From Cucumis sativus (taxonomy: Eukaryota > Streptophyta > Magnoliopsida > Cucurbitales > Cucurbitaceae), in NCBI RefSeq assembly GCF_000004075.3, contig NC_026657.2, forward strand, positions 7,192,001-7,256,000: 64,000 nt of DNA, written 5' to 3'. Positions within the stretch are counted from its first letter, which is position 1; every line of letters begins with the position of its first letter. Positions 34,516 through 46,664 of this stretch are shown here, in pieces. The notes beneath the pieces were generated by a model, which was not told where the DNA came from, searched no databases, and saw only the letters and a list, made by a program, of their open reading frames with translations. The translations under genes were made by a program, and so were the position numbers.

Positions 34516-35723
34516 TTAACAAGGGAGTTTTACAATTTCGCCGTCTGGATTTCCGTTAAACAACCATGGAAGGTCGAAGTTGGCCGGGAATGGATCGGAA
34601 AAGCAGTCGTCGGTTATTGGGCTGTCAAGTTCTTCAAAACCCACATAGAAATCGTCGTTCACGATCAAATCGGAGATTCCCAGATCGTCGTCTTCTTCAT
34701 CTTCGGCCATTAATAATTCCTCTTTCTCTTCTTTGCTCTCCGTGATCGTACTTTGTTCTTCCGACGAGCAGACCGGTTGTTTCGGGTCGAGTTTTTCAGA
34801 TCCGGACGCGGTGGTGGACGGTGTGATGGGTTTCTGACGGGTGGAGCCGGCGAGAGAGTTGCGGTGAGTAGGCGCCGGGTGGTTGTGCTCCGCCGTGTAA
34901 GTGACTATGAACATTCCCGGGTCGGATCTGTTCCTCTCCACTTGTTTTCGGGCCATGCAACCCTTCGAACTGCTACATCTATAATATCCCCTGTTATTTT
35001 TTAAAAAAGCACCAAAAATTAGTTCTAACCCCAAAATCAAAACCCTAAAAAACCCTAATCTCAGAGTTGAAATTGAGCACAAACCTTGGATATGGAGATC
35101 CTTTAATGGGTTTTTGTCCATATTTTCGCCAAGCCCAAATATCCGAAGACAGAGACTCCGCCGGAACTTGACAAACCTTCTTCAGCTGATTCTTCCTAAA
35201 AAGAGAACCAAAACAAAAGATCGATTAGCTAAAAGAAATACAAACAAACAAACAAACACACATCCAAAATGAAGAAGAAATGGAAGAATCTTGCTCACCG
35301 GCGTTTGGATCTCGGAGCAGAAGCAGAGGTTGAATGGAGTTGTTTAGGGAGATGGGTGCTCTGTTTCTGATGAGTCAAAATTTTAGGAGCCGGAGGAGAA
35401 GAAAGAAGCGACGGAGCAGGCGGTGCAGGAGGAGGCGGCGGAGGAGAAGGAGATGGTTGAGATTTAGGGAAAAAGGGTTTGAAAAGCTCATGCAATTCTT
35501 GAGTGGAATTACAATTAGAGGGTTGAAATGGATCTTGAAGAGAGAAGAAATGGTTTTTCATTTGATTGTTGGTTAGGTCTCTACCAAAAGAAAAAGGGAC
35601 GACAGGGTTATTGGAAGAAGAAGAAGAAGAAGAAGAAGAAGAGGAAGCGGGAACAATGGTAGCAGCAGAGGGCGCGGCGGAGTAACCTCTGACGACGGCA
35701 TGAAGATCCCAATCGACTTCCAT
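34516..35723 (-). CDS. WRKY transcription factor, group IIe (WRKY22/27-like)
   Basis: Three minus-strand exons, 35723-35299, 35195-35085 and 34990-34516, give 336 residues. The start [13 protein letters not shown] matches WRKY22/27. Then come poly-serine, a proline-rich stretch and a basic RSKRRKNQLKK. The WRKYGQK signature is at 164-170. The zinc finger is C184-x5-C190-x23-H214-x-H216, and the [20 protein letters not shown] extension is characteristic of group IIe. The C-terminus is acidic ([20 protein letters not shown]), a likely activation region, and ends in a conserved FDLPWLF segment. The second intron splits the conserved PYPR/GYYRC position. WRKY22 and WRKY27 act in immune and senescence signalling downstream of MAP kinases; which orthologue this is remains open. 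The in-frame ATG at 35774 is less likely as start. Confidence 0.94.
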
Positions 35724-35910
35724 TATCAAAAGACAGAACTCTGCTCTGAGAATCTGTACCTTTGTCTCTCTCAACTTCTTCTCTTTGATCAGTTTCTTTT
35801 TTTTCTTTCTTCTTTTTTGGTTGTTTTGTTCTAAGAGAGAAAAATAGAGACAAAAGAAGGCGCTGACTTTTGGTGATAAGGGTGTAATGAGTAATGAGTA
35901 GGAAAAGAAT

Positions 35911-35918
35911 TATATATA
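35911..35918 (-). promoter_or_regulatory. TATA box of the group IIe WRKY gene
   Basis: TATATATA lies about 190 bases upstream of the ATG at 35723, consistent with a leader of about 160 bases. The flanking sequence is A-rich on the plus strand (T-rich leader). Confidence 0.45.
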
Positions 35919-35989
35919 GAAACCAAAATATTGAAGAGATACAAAAACTCTTTTTTTTTTTCTTCCCTTTCCCTTTCTTTTTTATGTTC

Positions 35990-38900
35990 ACAAATCCTAT
36001 TGCTAGAGAGAGAAATTTATGGCTATGCTTTTCCTCTCTTTTCCCTCTCTCTCTCTCTCTCTTCTAAATTATAAAATATCCATCAACTTTACCTTTTACA
36101 ACCCTTCCATTCTCAAAAATACCCCTAAACCATATACTAGTTTCATTCACAATCTCAAATTTCATAACCTTGTGAAGGGTAATTTTGTAAGATAAAAGAG
36201 TATTTTTTTGAAAACAAAGGTAAAGTTTGAAGGGAATTCTTTTTTGTATATAATTTAACTTTATTTGTAGAGGGAGAGAGAAAGAGACAGGTGGGGTGGA
36301 GCCATGGAGCCGTGGAGCCGTGGAGAAGGGCATCTCTATGCCATTCTTTTTTCTTTTTTCTTTTTCCAATTTCTCTCTCTAGGAAAAGAAATTGTTTTTT
36401 TTTTCCTATAATAAATAAAATAGACATTTAATAATTTGTTGATATGAAGAAAGTTTTTGGATTTTTTTTGTGGGGGTTGACTTGAGAAAATGTCAAAGGC
36501 CCAAACCCAAATTGTTAAATAAAGAAAAAAAACAGAGAGAGAAAGAAAAAGAAGAAGTTTGATATTGATAAGTGTGAGGGTCCACACGCTACAATCCAAG
36601 CTCGTGATCGTACAGACAAAAAGACTCGTTTTTTCATTTTTTTTATTTTCTTTATCGTTTTTTAAAAACCTCCCTTTCTTATTTATTTGCATTTCCCATT
36701 TTCATTTTTTCTTCTACGTTTTACTTTACAACAAAATACTTGCGTTTATATTCGACCGACCTCTTCTTCTACAAACATTTTTTAAAATAGTAAAATAAGT
36801 TAAAATGTTTAACAGTGGTAAGAAAAATTTTAAATTTTATTACTATCTGTCAATGTATATTATTAATAAAATATGAAAATTTGAAACTATCGACAAAATA
36901 ACAAAACCTTTCAAATTCTCTACATATCGTTGAAATTATTTATAAAATATAACATACAAAATTAAATAGACAATAAAAAATTGGATATATTTTGTTATAT
37001 TTTTTAATAAATAGATTAATTTTTTTTGTTATATATATATATTTAATTAAGTGATGAAGGGTGAGTGGAAGTAGTGAAAAGTGGAGCGCCCGTATCAATT
37101 TAATTGGAGACAAAAGGTGGTGATTTTATTGGTGGGGTAATGGTTGGTAAAGAATTGGGATTAAACTTTTTCATTTCTCTTTTTTTATTTGGAATCTTTT
37201 TTTTTTTCAATTTAAAAACACAAATACATTCATACCTTACATTTTAAAAGTTATATAAATTAATAACTTTTACCGATCTAAACTTTGAATTTTGACAAAT
37301 ATATCAATTTATATTGTCGAACGAATTTTATTTAAATATATCATAAAATATTTATAATCGTATCAATTAGAGTTTTCTTCCATATTTTGTATGCATAAGA
37401 TATTTGGTATTTACAAACTATATATATATATTATATTTTTATTTTAAAATTCTAAAGTTAAGATCATGCAAATGAACAAATATATAGTTCATACAATATA
37501 TTATGAATGCAAACTCAAGGTTGTGTAATACAATTGGACTACAATGTAAGTGCTTTTTTTCATTTGTACAACACTTACAAAAAAGTATGTTTTGACTTTT
37601 TTGTTACTTATTATTTTTTTAAAGAACATAGGAGTTATGAATGCCTTTCATGACCATCCCATTGGGTTTCATAATTGATTGAAAACCCAATTATGAGTTT
37701 AAAAAATGTGTAGAGATCCTTGTTATGATACACTATCATTTTTCTCACAAATTAAACCCTCCCTAAATGAATGTGATTATTGAAGGTAAAATTATATTCC
37801 ATTGTGTAATGTATATAGTTAGAATAAATACATCGTTATACAGTTGGTGAGATAGGAAAATCAAACCGACAATATAAAGATTAAGTTAAATTAATGCACT
37901 TTTGAATTCAAACATAGAGCAACAAAATTCAGTCATATTATTACTAAATGTCAAGGTTTCCAAAATTTGATCAATTAATTTAACAAGCTCTTGATATTTT
38001 TGTTTGTCAACCCAAAGTTCAAATCATGTATTTAATTCTGATTTAATACTCTTCAACACAAAAAGTCACTATGAGTGGTAGCCCTCTACCCCATACATTA
38101 AGCAATATATTTGTACATAAAAATTAATGTTTTCCATAAATACACCAATGTAAATTGAGGGATCTATTGAAACTATGATAATGTAAAGTCTAAAAGTATA
38201 TTATTCACTTTTTATTGGTCCCATAAATAGTTTCCTTATTTTGGAATGTGATGGATTTCCTCTCTCTATCTCTCTCTCTATATATGTATATATATATATA
38301 TTTTGTTAATCCCTTAATAAAAAATTTATTATTAGCTTTTTAGCCTTTAAAATTTTCAAAACTTTAATTAGTAATTCACATATAAATACACTCATATATT
38401 CATAATTTCCATATTTTCTACGTATTCAAAAACAATTTTTTGTGTGTATAATTTGAAATTTAAATAGACTATATGAATATATAAAAATCAAGTAATTAAT
38501 TGATATTATTTTAAAACTAAATGAGTATTAAAAAAAAAAAAGCTTAAAATTGTTGTTTTTCTTATATTAATTGAAAAAACAGGGAGGTTAATTAAGATTT
38601 CCAACCATTTAATTTTACCAATTATAATATATTTTGACCATTTTTTACTTAATATTTGGTTCTAATACCCAAAAATCAACAATCATAATAGTTTTGACTA
38701 AAATAACAATGGTTTTCTTCACCAAGAGGCAAAGAATGTTGTTTGTATTTTTATCTTAAAGACCAAATAAATTTACTTTACTTTTCTTTGTTATTATTCT
38801 TGAGACTCTTATTGCTTCTACTGACTTCATCAGTTTAATTTTTCCTTTCCATAATTCCAATTAACCTTTTATTTAGTTGTTACTTTATAATTATGATATA

Positions 38901-40328
38901 ATAATTCAACCAAATGTTTAGTTGCAAACTAACAAGAGAGAATATATTATTACAAACATTAACATAATTAAGTCCATGCATGCACAATAGCTCGTAGAAC
39001 GATATTGAACAATAACAATAACGATGTTCGTAATTTAGTTAAAGATATATTAAAGCACCGGTTCTACTTAATCAATATAAATTATTTTATTTTCTAAAAT
39101 GTATCCATTTAACTTTGAGAATTATAATTAAATGAAGATAACTTATAGAGTGTACATACTCGACTTAACCATACCTTGGTAAGATAATTAGATATGGTTG
39201 TTCAATATCGATTAACAATTTTATCATCTTATAAGTTGCATGCATGCATATAAATATAAACATTTGATATGGTTAAGAATTATGAGTATGTACTTTCAAT
39301 CATTTTAATTATATTACTTAAATTTCAAGTTGTTTGGATGAACATCGTATTGATATATATATAATATATATTTGATGAAGATTTAGAATATATCCTTCTA
39401 ATTCTACAACAATAAACTTTTAGTAGACGATGATGAAATAAATAAATAGATAGATAGCGTATGAATACTATGGAAAGATAGATGATTGATCGGAGAAAAG
39501 GAGACATGTTTTTATTTATTTATTAACTTATTTATTGGTGTAATGATCTTTTGGTTGATTGGGGAAAGATTCAAAGCATATTTAAAGTGTAAAATTAGAG
39601 AACCAATTGCTATTTCGTGGTTATTATTTTTTATATTTGGACGGTGACGTTTGCAATGCTTCTTCTTCAATCCTCTCTTCTTCTTTTTTTCTTCTCAAAA
39701 TAATTCTTTTAATTAAATTCCATCTTCTTTTAATTTCTAGACTTATTCTCATCTACATTTATAACTCCATCAAAATTTCAAAATATCTATTGTTGTAATA
39801 TTTTAAATAGATTTTTTTTTTAAAATAACGATACCGTTATTATCAGTTTGACCATGTTTAAATATATACTTCATTTCTACGTTAGCTCATTCTTACGAAA
39901 ACTCTCAAAACTACATTATTAATTCATATGTCGTACTATTGTTGATACAAATAATAGAAACAAAAAAAAAAATTTAAGCCAACACAATGTTTGAGACATT
40001 TGATTTTAAAAAAATACAGTGAAAATTTCAAAGCTCTTAAAGTGAATAAAACTAAAATAACAATGGACTTGTACTATTCTCTACAAGATCAGATCTTTCA
40101 TTATTCATATTGTCACTTGCCGTACTCAAATACAAATATCGAATATTTCTTTAAGTTCAACAAATACGAAACGAGTCGAACGATCAAACATTTCATCGTA
40201 GAAAAAGTAAATAATAGACGAACATTCTTCTTTTCTAATAAACGTGTTAATATCTATATATAAAGCTATGATCGGATTGGAATTGATGCTAAAACAATTT
40301 TTTAAAAAGAAAAATCTTTTTTTTTTTA

Positions 40329-40362
<34 letters not shown>

Positions 40363-40434
40363 TTATTTATTTATAAAAGTATAGATTTTGAGAGAAAAAA
40401 GAAAAAAGAAAAGAAAAGAAACAAAAAAAAAAAG
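35990..40434. other. Intergenic, A+T-rich, about 4.4 kb
   Basis: No supported gene or RNA. It holds a (CT)n tract (about 36043-36063), a short tandem of GGAGCCRTGG units near 36297-36326, TA microsatellites (about 37036-37044 and 38283-38301), a weak foldback-repeat-like stretch around 36820-36980, and a compound (AC)n(AT)n tract at 40330-40362. Confidence 0.5.
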
Positions 40435-40745
40435 GAGCACTCGGTTGGGTGCGTAAGATGCCGGAATCCGCAAATACTATGTTGAGGCTGAGGGTATTAT
40501 AGGGCGTTGCTTGCAGATTCGGCAAATAGGATTCTGCCACGTGCGCCCACAGGAGCAGCGAGTAGAAGCGAACGATTTTGGTAGTCGAGGAAGTGGGGGG
40601 CACCGAGATCGGACGGTGGAGAAGAGGTCAAAGGTTGGACCTTGTGTGGGTGGAGAGGAGCGCGTTTATTTGACGATGGGATGACTCCGCTTGGACAGCT
40701 GGCACATTTCTTCTCTCTTTCGCGTGCCTTTGTTTCTCATTTTAA
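40435..40745. other. G+C-richer island with G-box, no gene seen
   Basis: This 310-base block is much richer in G and C than its surroundings. It has a CACGTG at 40538-40543 and TGACGATG/GATGACTC- and GGACGGT-like words. Neither strand shows a convincing exon. It could be a promoter or enhancer, a non-coding RNA gene, or the relic of a lost gene. Confidence 0.35.
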
Positions 40746-43700
40746 AGGGAAAAATAGTAATGTAATTAAATTTTTAGATCTGATTTTTAAATCTCAGAGT
40801 CTTCGACCGTTGGATTACATTAACGGCGCTGATGTGTCACTTCTTTCTTTCTTTTTTCTTTATTATTATTTTGTTTCCTGAAAAACAAAAAAGAGGTTAT
40901 TGTGTTTTGTACATTTTGTACCTTTAAATTTGATTACCAAATTTTAATTTTTTTTTATTATATTTGGTTGTTTTTTAAAATAACCATTTTGGAAAAAAAA
41001 AAAATTTCTCAAATTTTAGAATTTGGTTTATTTTTTAACACATGGGTAGAAAAAACTAAAAATTTTAGAGGACTTAATTTTCAAAACCTAATAACCAAAT
41101 ACTTTTTTTTCCTCTTCAATTTAATTTTTATGAATTTGTATATTTCAACGTTTTTTATTTAAATTTAATCTTTTCAATTGGTGAAATTTTTTATAGTACA
41201 ATGGATGTTAAAATTAAGCAATTGTAAATATAAATTATATAACCATTCAATTAATTGGTAAATGTTTGGTCATGTGGAGAAAAGTATCTTTAGAGAGGAA
41301 AGTTTGGTTTTTTTTTAAGTTTTTAGATAAATTAAAATAAAATTTCAGGTTTTTCCCTCTACCATTAACATTTTCACTTTTAAAAGACTTGTTATGCACA
41401 AATATTACACATAGAAGTTTACCAAAACTTGCATATATAAGAAAGAAAAAAATCTTTACCCATCTAACCATATTCCAACTATATATAACTTAGTATTAAT
41501 AATTAAACATCACACAACTCAACCGTTGTAAATTTTTATTATTAATTTTAAAGTTAGAAGTTCCATATAATGACCACATATTGTTTAAAAAACACGTACT
41601 TTCATTAGATTCAAAATATTTTTTCGTTACATATCAAACCAACTATCAATGCTTCCAAGAGTATATTTCGCTAATAATAATAAGTTGATACCATCAAGTA
41701 TCAAGTCTCTAAACTTTCATTTACATATGTATTTGTATTTGGTTTCTAATTAACATGTGCGACTTTAAAAATTTTGCTTTTTAAAAGAAAAACCCAACAA
41801 TTTGTTGATTGAAAGCCAAATTCTCAAAAGAAATCATAAATTCAAACTATATATTTGTACCCAATCTATTAAATTAATTTTTTTTTAAAAAAAGAGTAAA
41901 TAAAGATGAAATAGTTAGAAACCATAAAGGAACGTGTTGGGTGCACCAAGACGTGCCTGCCACGAGTCTACGCATAGGTATGGGACTCGGCCCAATTACT
42001 CTAATTCCACTCCCCCATTATTATTATTATTATTATTATTTATTTTCTTTTTCTTTCTTTATAATAATAACAAATAATAATAATATTAACAATAAATAAT
42101 TAATTGTTTCTGTCATGTTAAAAATAATCAAAACATAACAATTTGAAGCTTTAAAAAAAAATATATGCAAAATTTGCAAACCCATAACTATTTGCCAGTA
42201 AGAATGATAAGTAGGCACGAAGGCTTTGAACAGTTTCTATTTTTATTATTATAATTTTCCATTTTATTTTATGTTAAAAATATTATTTACTAATTGAAAT
42301 ATATTTTATTCTCCAAGTTTATTAAAATAACCAAACTTTTAATTCTATTATAATAAATAAACGTAGTTAAATTAATTGAATTTTTATTATAATTTCACAT
42401 ATTGTGAAACAAATAAAAGAAATTGGTAAATTTTTGAGAAAAATGTATGTAAAGTTAAGAATAATATGAATAAATTATACAAAATTGGCATATACTTTGG
42501 GAATATTAACACAATTTTTATTTGGAATATTTGTGGGGATATTAACACAATTTTTTTTATTGGAATATTTGTCTATTTATTAGATTAAAAAGAAATAGAA
42601 AAAATATGCAGATTTTTTTCGGAAAAAAAAATTATTGAAGGGTTCGAAAAAATTTGGATGTTGATCGAACGAAGTAATGCACTGAGAATGTGATGATGTG
42701 ATATTTGAGATTATCTTTTTTCTTCTTCTTTTCTTTTTTATATTTTGTTCACGTTTTTAAAGTACTATTTTGATTCTTTCTATTTTCATTTCACTCTTAC
42801 ATCTCAATTAATTACTATCATCTAATTTTAATTTTATTCTTTCTGTTTTCGTTAAATTTCACCAATATTCTCTAACATATTTATGTATTTTATTAAGAGT
42901 ATGATATATCACGTAATTAGTAGTTTGATAATACGTAACATTACTTTGTTCATTTTATTATAGAACTTAAGATGAAGTTTAACGAAACTCAAAAAATTTA
43001 ATTTAAATAATAGAAAGACGAAGGTAAGGTGAGAAAAACTAATAAAAATGAAACCTTACTTTAAAAACGAGAAAGTGAATAAGAATATTAGAGAAAAGTA
43101 TACATTATTTGAACCAAAATTTAAATAGATCGTTTTGATTTAATCGAATAATTCCATGTGCGTTTTTACTGTAACGTTATTTGAATATTAGAAAAGTGAT
43201 ATTTGTTTTGTAGGTTAAATCTGAACTCTGGACTTCTTAGTATATTTTAATCATTTAAACTCTTTTAAAAATTAAATAAAATATTTACAATTGTTTAAAG
43301 AAAACGAACTTTTTAAGTTGAGTAATCGTTATCGCGCTTCTTTCTTTGATATTTACATGCATTATGAAAGGTCAATGTTAAATGATAATGAAAAAGAATG
43401 ACAAGATTTTTGGTGGGTCGACTTTTTCTTCTTCTCATTCCTTTTTTTTCAAGTGATATATATTGAGAGGTTGGTCACAAATAACAATACTGCATCAAGT
43501 CTTCGATTATTATACAACTTCCGTCCTTTTTAACTATGCCACCAATTTCAAACTGGATGACAATTTGTTATATATAGTTCATTCATTAGTTTGAAGGAAT
43601 GTACGTACGATAATTCTAAATTGTGTCTATGTATATCTTATCTACTGTTTTTTCGTTTGTCACATCTTACCACATCAATCAGTATATGATACAATATGAA

Positions 43701-46664
43701 CAAAAAGAGAGTGATGCGATCTATAAATTAAAGAGACGATGATATATATTTCTACGTCTTTTTTAAAAGAAAAGATATGGAGCCCACGAGTAAGGTAGTG
43801 GTGTATAGGTTGGAATTATTTTGCATTATCTTTGAGATTGTATTTCTTTTGTTTAGGATTAGTCTCCATGGAATGCACATGATATGATCTTTTGTAGTTG
43901 TGGTTTTAGGGGGAGAAGTGGTGAATTGGACCATTCTCTCTCTCAATTAGGGGTGTGGAGATTGGGATTGTGGGTTTGGCACAAACACATTCCCAATCCC
44001 AAGTGATGGAACCATTTTATGAAACCACCAAAAATGAATTAAAAAGACAAAAGAAAAAAACTCACCTTTTGCTAAATTTAATCGTTGTACTTTTAATAGA
44101 TTTTAAATTAGTTTATACGACTAAGTTATATGATTAATTTTTTTAAAAAAATTAAACACGGTGTGTATTCTCTGTTGTAAACTAGTTCTAAAAGATATTC
44201 ACATTTTGTCTTTTCAGTAAAGTAATTTGTTGTTTTCACTCACTTCAAGCAAACTAACTATAACGACTAATTATAAGATTTGTTACTTAATAAAGAGCTT
44301 GAAATTGATAACGTGAACTTAGTTCAACATAGTATAATTAATACTAACGTGACTTTTCATCACTGAAGTGTGAGGTTTGATCTTCCATCGTCATAATTGT
44401 GGTATTCAAAATAAACAACTTCAAAAGACTAAAATGAACTAAAGAAAAACAACCATAACTCTCCATATAACTTTTTATGCATGACACATGGACTTCAAAC
44501 ACAAAAGAACTTTGCACCTCAAACATGAAAATATGAACTAAAATATGAACTTCTTACCTTCTATCTCAACTCGACGTCTCAAATAACACTCATTGCATAG
44601 ATGAAAAGAACCTCACCAATCCACCACAAAAGAGAGAAGAGGGAGGAAGACATTTTGGTTTGATCATAATGGTCACAATCAGAAGTCAGTCACACATCAA
44701 AGTTTGTGTGTGTGTGTGTGTATATATATTAAGAAAAAAGGAAAAAAGAAAATTGAAGTGAACCAAATGGGAAAAAGAGAGTAAATATTATAGTTGCAAT
44801 TTAGACCTTCAATTGTGGCATATTTGATTTTCCATCATTGGAGATTGAGTTGAAGGAGGGGGCCTCCTAAGTTTCAAATCCTCTTTACTTTTTCTCCATT
44901 AACCCATAAAACAAAACACAGTAACTCACAACAATGTCATGTCCAATATATGAAACCCTTTTCTCTTTCTTTTATATTTCAAATATATATTATCATCTCT
45001 TTACTTTATTCAACCATCTAATCATCTTCACCTTTTCCTTCATCTATTCTTTCCTTGTTTTTCCTTTCATTTTAGTACAAGAGTGGAGGATGTGATGCAT
45101 AGAAATGGATGCATCTTGGATGTAAACCAAGTAAAGAGCCTACAACTTTTTGTTAATCAAAAGCCGTTATACATTTTGAGTCAAATTTCCTTTTTCGGAT
45201 TAGAGATGCTAATGCCATATTTCTCGTGCATAGTACCACTAATTACACATTGAAAACAAGCATATGAATACAATTTTATGTTCACGTTTCTTGATTCTCA
45301 CGAGAGTTTGACATCTCACCATTGTTTTTTCTTTTTTGATATGAGAATTGGTTTTGATTTTGAAAGCTCTTAATTTTTAAAAAAAAAGTAAAATAACTAT
45401 TTGTTGGTGATGTGACAAAGTTTTAATATTATAGCCTACACCACAGTCTCACACTCATTCTTGTCCTATAGATTTTTCATGTCTTAACTCATATTATTTC
45501 ATTTTTCACACCTTTTTATCTCCATAAATAATGAAAGGACAACGACAATATTACTTTTTAGGAAAGGAGAGTTTAGAACTGACATGTAATTAAGTTGGAT
45601 GGATAAAGATAAACTCACCTGGAATTTTGTTTGTCAACAATTTAAGAAGTTTATTATCTCGTTACTTATGTTAACTTATAGCAAAATATAGCAAAAAAAA
45701 AAATCCCCTTCTTTCTCTTATGAAAAAATGAAAAAAATTGTATTTTAAATTTCTTTTTCAAAAACAAAGAAAATGCATATGCTGAGTAGACAAAGTACTA
45801 ATTACCAACTTTTCCTTTTAAGGACAACAAATAAATTAAAAGAATGTTACGAAAATACTCGGGTTCAGTCACACATACAAGGAACAAAAATATCAAACAA
45901 TCGATATATTGGATTATTACCACCAATTCGAGCATAATTACGATCATCACATCACAACTTAACGACATATTGGGTATATATTTATACATTCAATGTGTAA
46001 AACGAACGAGTGAAGGTCGTATATCATCGACTAAAATTTTGTCTACCTTCCCCCTTTCTATTCGGTAGCTTTGATATAATAACCATAGTGTAAAAGAAGA
46101 AGAGGTAGACAATAGAGCAATGAGGATTGAACACAAAGAAAATTATTGACACAATGCCACTAGATTATCGTTGTCAAAACCCCACACAGGGCAAAACCCA
46201 AAAGGAAAAAGAAAAAATCATTTACAACTTACAAGTACAACCACCATGGGAGATAATTGAGTTCCCTTCCCTAAAGTTACCTGTCCCACAAACCAACCTA
46301 GGAATTGAATCTTAATAATGAAACTTACAACTCAACGACACAGTTGTACAACCTATAGAACAAATCCCGTTCATGTAAGATTGTTAATAATGAAACTATC
46401 ACCTTACTCCTAACTTAAGAAAAATGTATTCGAAGTTAGATGTTTTTCCAAAAGAATATAATAATGAACAGTAAAACCGGAGGAGGAGAAACAAACAACT
46501 ATTGCCTCAACTTTTCTGTCCATCAGCTGTGGACAAATTTCCAACTCTCTACCAGACTGCCAACGAATTCAGACATTATTAGGACATGCAGATGATTATT
46601 GAGAGTTTAACGGATGCTAAAGTACGAGACTTACAAGGTCATATAGCTCGAATTTAGGACTGCA
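40746..46664. other. Intergenic, A+T-rich, about 5.9 kb
   Basis: No gene or RNA could be supported. It contains an (ATT)n tract (about 42017-42041), a (TG)n(TA)n tract (44704-44729) and many A/T runs. All open frames are short, low-complexity and without homologue-like motifs. The right end holds the 3' untranslated region of SEC10. Confidence 0.5.

Noticed and set aside
39000-46600. Search for microRNA hairpins and further tRNAs in the large gaps
   Set aside because: I found no known plant miRNA mature sequence with a paired arm and no second tRNA-like B box with a matching acceptor stem. Reading by eye cannot exclude novel ones.
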